Shown: positions 1-5,138 of the stretch, piece by piece
Numbering within the stretch: the stretch's first letter is position 1
Layout: every line of letters begins with the position of its first letter
Assembly (NCBI GenBank): GCA_017557085.1
Contig: JAFZAR010000024.1
Location: 1-5,334 of the forward strand
DNA: 5,334 bases
Reading direction: 5' to 3'
Source: Verrucomicrobiota bacterium
Lineage (GTDB): Bacteria; Verrucomicrobiota; Verrucomicrobiia; Limisphaerales; UBA1412
Program-made: the position numbers and the translations under genes
The notes under the pieces: generated by a model
Databases searched by the model: none
What the model was told of the DNA's origin: nothing
Seen by the model: the letters and a program-made list of their open reading frames with translations, nothing else

Positions 1-177
1 AGTGCATTGAATGAAGGTTTCACACACTGTGAAATTATTCAAACGCATAAATTCAGAGCAACCACTCTGGCGGTTCTCTCTATCCAATACTTGATCACCA
101 TTCCTATTGGTACAAGTCTTGAATACAAAGGAAAACTTCGCTGGGTCAAGTTAAACTCCGAATACATAACTCGTTAG
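1..177 (+). CDS. 3' end of an unidentified gene (58 residues, 5' end outside window)
   Basis: Frame 1 is open from the first base to a TAG at 175-177; the other two forward frames stop within the first 12 bases. The 58 residues end in ...KGKLRWVKLNSEYITR and include a hydrophobic stretch (LAVLSIQYLITIPIG) flanked by basic residues. By hand count G+C is only about 40%, against around 60% in the cytochrome gene that follows, which suggests different ancestry or horizontal transfer. An intrinsic terminator lies about 120 bases downstream in the same orientation, as expected for the end of a transcription unit. I do not recognise the family. A basic, aromatic C-terminus of this sort could belong to a transposase, but no catalytic motif or terminal inverted repeat is visible. 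The reverse strand is also open over part of this stretch, though its translation is Cys-rich and less protein-like. Reality as a gene end is likely but not certain. Confidence 0.5.
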   Translation, partial: SALNEGFTHCEIIQTHKFRATTLAVLSIQYLITIPIGTSLEYKGKLRWVKLNSEYITR

Positions 178-297
178 GCAATTTTCACACCTTGCCAGTG
201 GGAAGGTTAAACTGGCTCTAAAAATATTTGACGAAAACAGATTTTCTGTGTATGTTTTTCGTCAGTGAAGTTTTGGTTACTTCACATACAATGAAGG
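178..297 (+). other. Gene-free stretch with consecutive hairpins (3' UTR or possible structured RNA)
   Basis: No plausible reading frame is seen here. Three perfect inverted repeats follow one another. GCCAGT (194-199) pairs with ACTGGC (211-216). TGACGAAAA (229-237) pairs with TTTTCGTCA (256-264) and encloses a small inner stem, CAGA/TCTG. GTGAAGT (265-271) pairs with ACTTCAC (279-285). A competing pairing, GGCAA (177-181) with TTGCC (192-196), would disrupt the first hairpin. With the terminator at 298-326 this makes a compact structured 3' region. It could be the 3' UTR of the gene on the left, the end of a mobile element, or a small RNA. It does not match the tmRNA, RNase P RNA, tRNA or riboswitch signatures I know. 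Confidence 0.4.
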
Positions 298-326
298 GGG
301 CATCGGGTGATGCCCTTTTTTATTTT
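298..326 (+). terminator. Rho-independent terminator
   Basis: A perfect 7-bp stem, GGGCATC (298-304) with GATGCCC (309-315), has a four-base loop GGGT and is followed at once by six T's (316-321), then ATTTTAT. The T-tract lies only on the forward side, so it ends forward transcripts, most likely that of the gene fragment at 1-177. It could instead act as an attenuator for the cytochrome gene. However, the gap of about 100 bases to the ATG at 427 and a better placed -10-like box at 374-379 argue for a separate upstream transcription unit. Confidence 0.75.
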
Positions 327-373
327 ATGATCTGCTGATTGAGTTTAGGAGTGCCAAACAATCCGTTTTGGTT

Positions 374-379
374 TATACT
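374..379 (+). promoter_or_regulatory. Possible promoter -10 box for the cytochrome-pyrF cluster
   Basis: TATACT at 374-379 is a good match to a sigma-70-type -10 element. It sits after the upstream terminator and about 47 bases before the ATG at 427. No convincing -35 box exists at 16-18 bases upstream (the sequence there is around GTGCCA), so this is a weak, position-supported inference. Confidence 0.3.
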
Positions 380-426
380 CAGCGCAGTTTGATTCGTTGG
401 AAAACGAAAATAAATTTGCACTGTAC

Positions 427-1212
427 ATGAATATATCACGCAGAAAAGCAATCGGTACCGCCGGTCTCGCGGTGGGAGCGTTCCTGGCCGGACAATTTTC
501 TTCCGCTTCGGCGGAGAAACCGCAGGAAGAACCCGTTGAATGGAAGCCTGTTAAACTGGACGCAAAGAAAGTCGCGGCCAGAGCTTATGAAATCTATCCG
601 GAAGGCAGCTGTATGTATGCCGCTTTCACCGCGATAGCGACTGCCATGGCCGAAGCGGCGGCCAAAGTCAACCCCGCTCTGAGTCAGGCGCTTAAAAACT
701 TTCCCTGCCAGATGTTCAAGTACGGCCACTCCGGTCTGGGCGGACAGGGCTCCCTTTGCGGCGCGGTGAACGGCGCGTGCGCGATCTTCGGTCTCTTTGT
801 TCACGACAAGGCCAAGCTGGATACTCTGACCGCGGAACTCTGCGGCTACTATGAGACCGCCGAGCTGCCCGTCTTTAAGCCTAAGACCTCCAAGTTCGAG
901 CCGATGCCCGCTTCCGTGTCGGGTTCCATCCTGTGCCATGTGTCGCAGATGAAATGGTGCGAAAAGTCCGGTCAGTCCCCGTTCTCCGACTTCCGCAGCG
1001 ACCGCTGCAAACGTCTGACAGCCGATGTCGCCGCCAAAGCGGTGGAGATCCTGAACCGCTACGCGGAATCCGAAGCCGCGGAATTCAAGAGTGCAAGCAC
1101 GGCCAATGCCCGCTGTGTGCAGTGCCACGGCAAGAAAGGCACCGCTGCCAATGTCAGCGCAAAGATGAACTGCATCCCCTGCCACGGCGAAAAAGAAGAT
1201 CACTACAACTAA
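427..1212 (+). CDS. Tat-exported split-Soret-type dihaem cytochrome c (C_GCAxxG_C_C family)
   Basis: This 261-residue protein is a predicted periplasmic redox carrier or oxidoreductase. A twin-arginine signal (SRRKAIGTAG, residues 4-13), a hydrophobic stretch and an A-S-A cleavage site near residue 29 indicate folded export. The middle resembles the C_GCAxxG_C_C redox family: Cys62 in EGSCMYAA, then a Gly-rich GHSGLGGQGSLCGAVNGAC segment (100-118) with Cys111 and Cys118. Further cysteines are C94, C139, C170, C178 and C194. The C-terminus has two haem c motifs, CVQCH (230-234) and CIPCH (249-253). This order matches split-Soret cytochrome c of sulfate reducers, a homodimer with haems clustered at one end and a proposed Fe-S site; the physiological partner is not known to me. 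The ATG at 427 is chosen because an in-frame TTG at 397 would add ten residues ahead of the Tat motif. No Shine-Dalgarno is visible. pyrF follows 17 bases downstream. Confidence 0.88.
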   Translation: MNISRRKAIGTAGLAVGAFLAGQFSSASAEKPQEEPVEWKPVKLDAKKVAARAYEIYPEGSCMYAAFTAIATAMAEAAAKVNPALSQALKNFPCQMFKYGHSGLGGQGSLCGAVNGACAIFGLFVHDKAKLDTLTAELCGYYETAELPVFKPKTSKFEPMPASVSGSILCHVSQMKWCEKSGQSPFSDFRSDRCKRLTADVAAKAVEILNRYAESEAAEFKSASTANARCVQCHGKKGTAANVSAKMNCIPCHGEKEDHYN

Positions 1213-1229
1213 AATTTAACTGATTGACC

Positions 1230-1958
1230 ATGAACAATTTTTTATCCACTAAAAACATCCCCGTCCGGGAACGTCTCATCTTTGCGATGGATCTGCCCAG
1301 TGTGGCCGCCGCCGAAGAAATGATAGACCGTCTGGGCGACTCCGTCCTGTTTTACAAGCTTGGCTTGCAGATGTTTATGACAGGCGGCTACTTTCAGCTG
1401 GTTGAAAAACTCCAGAAACTGGGGAAAAAGATCTTTGTGGATCTCAAATTTTTTGACGTTCCCGAAACCGTCAAGAACGCCGTGGAACAGCTCCAGAGCC
1501 GTGGCGTGACCTTTGCCACCGTTCACGGCAATGACGACATCATGCGTGCGGCGGCAGCGGCCAAAGGTTCTACCAAGATCCTGGCCGTGACCGTGTTGAC
1601 CAGTCTGGACAAAGGCGACATGGAAGACCTGGGCTTTAAATGCGATGTGGCGGAACTGGTACTTTCCAGAGCACGGCGCGCGCTGGCTCTGGGATGCGAC
1701 GGCGTGATCTCCAGCGGTCTGGAAGCCCGTAAACTGCGCGAAGGTGTGGACGACAAACTGATCGTCATCACTCCGGGGATCCGGCCGGCCTCTAACACAG
1801 CGGTCAAAGACGACCAGAAACGTGTTGTCACCGTGCAGGATGCCTTCATAAACGGAGCCGATTACATCGTTGTGGGACGCCCGATCCGTGCGGCAGCCGA
1901 TCCCAAAGCCGCCGCCGAAGAAATCCAGCGTCAGATCGCCGAAGTTTTCAAACAATAA
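1230..1958 (+). CDS. pyrF: Orotidine 5'-phosphate decarboxylase
   Basis: This cytoplasmic enzyme decarboxylates OMP to UMP, the last step of de novo pyrimidine synthesis. The 242 residues match the usual length of the short bacterial (TIM-barrel) form. Expected elements appear in order: substrate-binding Asp21 in FAMDLPS, Lys43 in FYKLGLQMF, the catalytic D-x-K-x-x-D array Asp71/Lys73/Asp76 in FVDLKFFDVP, TVHG around His99, LAVTVLTS, GVISSGLEA, TPGIRP (181-186) and the phosphate-binding end GADYIVVGRPI with Arg217. No active-site residue appears lost. The ATG at 1230 is preferred over an in-frame TTG at 1224, which would add only two residues. Neither has a clear Shine-Dalgarno. It lies 17 bases after the cytochrome gene and 12 bases before the next secreted-protein gene, which implies co-transcription. 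No other pyrimidine genes are in the window. Confidence 0.97.
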   Translation: MNNFLSTKNIPVRERLIFAMDLPSVAAAEEMIDRLGDSVLFYKLGLQMFMTGGYFQLVEKLQKLGKKIFVDLKFFDVPETVKNAVEQLQSRGVTFATVHGNDDIMRAAAAAKGSTKILAVTVLTSLDKGDMEDLGFKCDVAELVLSRARRALALGCDGVISSGLEARKLREGVDDKLIVITPGIRPASNTAVKDDQKRVVTVQDAFINGADYIVVGRPIRAAADPKAAAEEIQRQIAEVFKQ

Positions 1959-1970
1959 CTCATTCAAACT

Positions 1971-2459
1971 ATGCGCCTTAAACTGAGCATTCTATTGACA
2001 TTCCTCCTGGTCTTCAGCGTCCAGGCCGGTTCCGTGAAAATATTTAAAGTGCTCCCTCACTATCTGGATAAAGACGGCAACAACACACTCAGCCCCAGTT
2101 TGTTCGAGCGGGATCGCTATCAGTCGCTTCTGCGTCTGGATCAGACCAAATGCTCAACGATCCGCTTTGATGTGCAATGGCGCAATACCCTGAAAAACTT
2201 TGACAATCTGAGCATCACTGTCGAGATGCGCGGCACCAAAACAGATTCCCCCACAATCTCTTTCAGTGAAAAAATATCCTCCAGAAAATCCATCTGGAGC
2301 CATTGGACAAAAATCAGGATCCCCGAAGAGAGCTTTCAGGAACTGGAAGGACTGGGAGCCTGGCGCGTTCTGATCAAGGACGGCGATGAAATCTTGAAAG
2401 AAGAGCGCTCTTTCATGTGGAATCCAACCCCGGATCCATCCCTCATCAAACGTAAATAA
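1971..2459 (+). CDS. Small secreted protein of unknown function
   Basis: This 162-residue protein begins with a classical Sec signal peptide: MRLK, a hydrophobic core ILLTFLLVFSV and a V-Q-A cleavage site near residue 19. There is no lipobox cysteine, so it should be a soluble periplasmic or exported protein. The mature part has alternating hydrophobic/polar segments (STIRFDVQW 62-70, LSITVEMRG 80-88, WTKIRIP 112-118, GAWRVLIKDGDEIL 129-142) that read as a beta-sandwich, ending in a basic tail. The phrases TLSPSLFERDRYQ and WRVLIKDGD ... FMW look like a conserved secreted domain that I associate with Verrucomicrobia-type genomes, but I cannot name a function. It has a single cysteine (C61) and no catalytic signature. 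It starts 12 bases after pyrF with no Shine-Dalgarno, probably as the last gene of the transcript, and its stop lies 4 bases from the convergent glycosyltransferase stop. Confidence 0.82.
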   Translation: MRLKLSILLTFLLVFSVQAGSVKIFKVLPHYLDKDGNNTLSPSLFERDRYQSLLRLDQTKCSTIRFDVQWRNTLKNFDNLSITVEMRGTKTDSPTISFSEKISSRKSIWSHWTKIRIPEESFQELEGLGAWRVLIKDGDEILKEERSFMWNPTPDPSLIKRK

Positions 2460-2480
2460 GCGCTTACTGCTTAGCGTTTT
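2457..2480. terminator. Weak hairpin at the convergent gene ends (possible two-way terminator)
   Basis: The two stop codons form a perfect 10-base palindrome, TAAGCGCTTA (2457-2466). An overlapping inverted repeat, CGCT (2461-2464) with AGCG (2473-2476), is followed by TTTT on the forward side. The stems are short, so termination would be weak or Rho-assisted. It is listed because this is the only place where both converging transcripts could end without running through coding sequence. Confidence 0.25.
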
Positions 2481-3312
2481 CCTCTTTCCAGCGAAAATCC
2501 GGCTTCTCCGCGTGGAAGTGTCGCCTACGGTCGGGACTTTCCGGTGTGTAAACCTCGTAATCCAAAGGTTTTTGACTGTAAACGCCTCCCAGAGTGCGCT
2601 TGATCCGGTGGAGCATTTTTACGGCAGGCTTTAACATCCGCAGCAGACGCGGTGCCTGCTCCGCCATGCGAATCCTTTCCGGAATCGCCCGCTCATCATT
2701 GCTGAGATTCTTGCCTGTGATCGTAAAAGCGGAAGTATATTCGGGCAGGATTGCCATTTTGACCCCTTGTTTCAGTGCGCGGCAGATCAGCTCGGCATCC
2801 CCCAGCACCCGATAGCTGGAATCAAAATACAGACCGTATCTCTCGATTGCCTCACGACGGTAAAAAGTCGCGCAGGTCAGTGTGCATAAATGGGATATTT
2901 GTGTGTGAAGCAGATCCGGCAGAAGTGTTTTACGGTAACAGAGAAGCTCGCCGCGAGTATCCAGAACCAGCGCGTAAGCAAACACCATTTCCACCTCCGG
3001 ATGAGTCTCGAAAAAATGGATCGCCTTGTCCAGCGCGCCGGGCAGCAGCTGTTCATCGCTGTTCAAATGCAAGACCAGCTCGCCCTGAACCTTGCGGAAC
3101 CCGCGGTTGATCGCATCATACATCCCGTTGTCGTGCTCACGGATATATTGCACACTCTCCCATTTGGAAACGCATTCCGCGGTACCGTCCTTAGAACCTC
3201 CGTCCTGAATGATATGCTCTAGGACTGCCGGTTTCTGATCTGCCACCGAGCGGACACAATACTCCATCCACGGCATTCCATTAAAGACCGGCGTGACGAC
3301 TGAAAACTTCAT
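2464..3312 (-). CDS. Family 2 glycosyltransferase (GT-A fold, WfgS-like)
   Basis: This 282-residue cytoplasmic or membrane-associated enzyme is expected to transfer a sugar from a nucleotide-sugar donor during surface polysaccharide assembly. The N-terminal GT-A domain is clear: FSVVTPVFNG (3-12), the donor-binding QDGGSKDGT (36-44), EHDNGMYDAINRGF (59-72), and the metal-binding DxD-equivalent NSDE (84-87), where most relatives have N-x-D-D. VLGDAELICRAL (169-180) is the usual acidic acceptor/catalytic region. The EHDNGMYDAINRG phrase points to the WcaA/WfgS-like subgroup; donor and acceptor cannot be told. The C-terminus (about 220-282) is basic, possibly amphipathic for membrane contact, with no transmembrane segment. 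The start codon overlaps the stop of the upstream membrane protein gene as ATGA (3309-3312), so translation is probably coupled. That overlap and the exact N-terminal motif fix the start. Confidence 0.93.
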   Translation of the reverse strand: MKFSVVTPVFNGMPWMEYCVRSVADQKPAVLEHIIQDGGSKDGTAECVSKWESVQYIREHDNGMYDAINRGFRKVQGELVLHLNSDEQLLPGALDKAIHFFETHPEVEMVFAYALVLDTRGELLCYRKTLLPDLLHTQISHLCTLTCATFYRREAIERYGLYFDSSYRVLGDAELICRALKQGVKMAILPEYTSAFTITGKNLSNDERAIPERIRMAEQAPRLLRMLKPAVKMLHRIKRTLGGVYSQKPLDYEVYTPESPDRRRHFHAEKPDFRWKEENAKQ

Positions 3313-4958
3313 TTCTCTGCGGGATTGTCCCCACGCTCATCGCGAGCCGGAGCCGGTAAAGCGGAAGTATCACTGTCGGAAGGAAAACGATGCAGCGGGA
3401 AAGAACTGGGTTTGAAAGCCGGCTCCGGTGTGAGTCCGGCAGCTTCCAATTCCATATAGTCCTGCTGTTCTTCCTCTTCCTCACTCACCCACGGCTGTCT
3501 CCGCGGCGATCCATTGATAGCCAGACTTAGTCCCAGGATACCGGCGAACGTAGCCATATCCGATGCCACCGCGCCAAAGAAGAACCAGAAATAAATCACA
3601 CGCACCGCAAACAATGCCAGCAGGCCTCGATTGATCGTTTGAAAATCCGGGTCGCCATACTTGCATTGCAGATAGAGCATCCTTATCCCAAATACATTGA
3701 TCAGCACAAAGCCGATAACACCCCAAATGCCCAGCGGGATGACCACAGACAGAGGTCCGCTGTGATAGTCACCCGTGATCACGGCGAAATCCTCAGACTG
3801 AAGGAAACCGCGGCGCACAGATTCATCGGCCAGATGAACATCAGACGCGTCATATACGAACCCTTTGCCCAACAGGAGATAATCTCCTACTTGAGGCCAC
3901 AGCACCGACCAAATCTTCAAGCGCCATTCGATCGAAGCGTCCGCGTCAGCTTTTGCCGCCAGATCGATCTTCAAACCGGGCAGAAAACTCACACAACGCT
4001 GGAATGAGGTCGGAAGTTTCTGGACGAAAGGATAAAGCAGAGCCAAACTGACGATCCCTGCGGCGATCATCATCCAGAGGTATTTTGTCCTGTAAAGTTT
4101 CTCCAGGAAAAACTGGAAGATGAAAATCAAAATGTACAAGATGATCGTTGAACGGAAACCGCCGGTCATACTGCCGACCACAACAAGGAACAAAGTCAGG
4201 AGCCGCAAAGGATGAGTCAGATCAAAGATCCCCCGTATCCCATAGCGCACCATCATGTAGAAATAGACACCCATCAGAGCGAATCCCACACCGCCCAGAC
4301 GGGTCACTTCCGCGTACAGATAATCGGCCTGAGCCTGACCGACCGCGTAATCCGCCGGCACAAACAAGTACAGGAACCAGAAATTAGGCCCCATCATGTA
4401 AACCACGTTACTGAGGATCAGGGTCAGCGTTGTAATGAAAAACACCAGCACGCATATCCCCACACGGCGCTTGGGGATTTTCACAAAACTGAGCGCGAAA
4501 TAACCAATGACTGCGATCAAGATATAGACAAATGCCTTGCCACCATAGTTTTGACTGCCCAGCGCCTTCATACCAACACCGCCTCGCAGCATACCCGTCA
4601 TAATAGCCGTAAAGGCAAAAAAGAGCATCGAAAGCGAAAGCGGTTTATACGATATGAGCGGTTTTCGGTGAACAATACGGGCCATCATGGTCAGCACGAT
4701 GCTGAACAATGCCACCACATACCACACCTTGGGCAGACCGGGCAGGAATCCCAGCGTAAAGGCCGCGTTCCACGTAGCCACCAGCGCGATATGATGATAA
4801 TTCATCATCAAGGGAAGCATCATGATACAAAAGAGCAGAGCGATCAGCATATAGCCCCTGGCTCCCGAAGGTGCCCCAATGAAATATCCCAGCAGCAGAA
4901 CCACAGGGATCAGCACCCCGTAAGTCACTAAAGTTCGTTGAAAACTTAAACTATCCAC
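3309..4958 (-). CDS. O-antigen ligase/polymerase-like multi-pass membrane protein
   Basis: This 549-residue inner-membrane protein has about 12-14 predicted transmembrane stretches (roughly 11-29, 35-52, 56-72, 78-96, 107-122, 143-159, 167-184, 223-237, 251-263, 270-285, 293-309, 400-423, 445-463, 466-482). A large loop between about 310 and 400 fits the periplasmic loop of Wzy polymerases and WaaL-type ligases. Family-like features are GSMTGGFRST (262-271), EWRLKIWSVLWPQVGDYLLLGKGF (344-367) and GDYHSGPLSVVIPLGIWG (396-413), whose His resembles the conserved H-x motif in Wzy_C proteins. It should join or extend glycan chains on the periplasmic face; polymerase versus ligase cannot be decided. 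A hydrophilic tail (484-549), with an acidic run at 493-497 and many prolines, looks disordered and cytoplasmic. The GTG at 4958 is chosen: a TAG lies four codons upstream in frame, and an AGGT (4969-4966) gives a modest ribosome-binding site. The next in-frame ATG would remove the first membrane helix. Confidence 0.85.
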   Translation of the reverse strand: MDSLSFQRTLVTYGVLIPVVLLLGYFIGAPSGARGYMLIALLFCIMMLPLMMNYHHIALVATWNAAFTLGFLPGLPKVWYVVALFSIVLTMMARIVHRKPLISYKPLSLSMLFFAFTAIMTGMLRGGVGMKALGSQNYGGKAFVYILIAVIGYFALSFVKIPKRRVGICVLVFFITTLTLILSNVVYMMGPNFWFLYLFVPADYAVGQAQADYLYAEVTRLGGVGFALMGVYFYMMVRYGIRGIFDLTHPLRLLTLFLVVVGSMTGGFRSTIILYILIFIFQFFLEKLYRTKYLWMMIAAGIVSLALLYPFVQKLPTSFQRCVSFLPGLKIDLAAKADADASIEWRLKIWSVLWPQVGDYLLLGKGFVYDASDVHLADESVRRGFLQSEDFAVITGDYHSGPLSVVIPLGIWGVIGFVLINVFGIRMLYLQCKYGDPDFQTINRGLLALFAVRVIYFWFFFGAVASDMATFAGILGLSLAINGSPRRQPWVSEEEEEQQDYMELEAAGLTPEPAFKPSSFPLHRFPSDSDTSALPAPARDERGDNPAEK

Positions 4959-5138
4959 AACATTTACCTATTAACAGCAACCGGCTCTAAGCAATAAGAT
5001 TGCCCGGCAACACGCCGCTGGCGGTCAAGATACTCTTTTTTTGAAGAAAATTGAAGCTTTTTATAGCAGAGACAGGGAGCAAATTTTTCCCGAAAAAGAT
5101 TGCCAAAAAGGATTTTTCTGATTTTACTAAGTGCTGTC
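4959..5138. promoter_or_regulatory. Divergent intergenic region with probable promoters
   Basis: This 180-base, A+T-rich spacer separates the reverse-strand polysaccharide pair from the forward secreted-protein gene, so it should hold promoters for both. On the forward strand, TATAGC (5062-5067) with a TTTTGA/TTGAAG-like box about 15-17 bases upstream is a weak candidate. No good reverse-strand pair was found. Two inverted repeats lie before the forward gene: GCAA (5079-5082) with TTGC (5100-5103) enclosing TTTTT/AAAAA (5084-5088 and 5093-5097), and AAAAA (5105-5109) with TTTTT (5113-5117). They may be leader structure or an operator, or simply a by-product of A/T runs. No Shine-Dalgarno precedes the forward ATG. 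Confidence 0.4.

Noticed and set aside
150..213. Possible integron attC-like core sites (GTTAAAC at 150 and 206, GTTAGGC at 173)
   Set aside because: They match the loose GTTRRRY consensus, but I found no partner RYYYAAC core or the imperfect palindrome that attC needs. The repeated GTTAAACT is short enough to be chance.
178..326. tmRNA, RNase P RNA, 6S RNA, tRNA or a known riboswitch
   Set aside because: The hallmark conserved sequences of these RNAs were sought by eye and not found. Only generic hairpins are present.
436..1203. Long open frame antisense to the cytochrome gene (255 residues)
   Set aside because: The forward strand has a Tat signal, haem motifs and family features. The antisense product has no motif and is a by-product of G+C-rich codon use.
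1242..1967. Reverse-strand open frame across pyrF
   Set aside because: pyrF has its full set of catalytic residues in the forward frame. The reverse product has no recognisable features.
4212..4931. 239-residue forward open frame antisense to the membrane protein gene
   Set aside because: Its translation is rich in His, Gln and Arg with no domain, as expected from the complement of hydrophobic codons. The opposite strand encodes a convincing multi-pass membrane protein.
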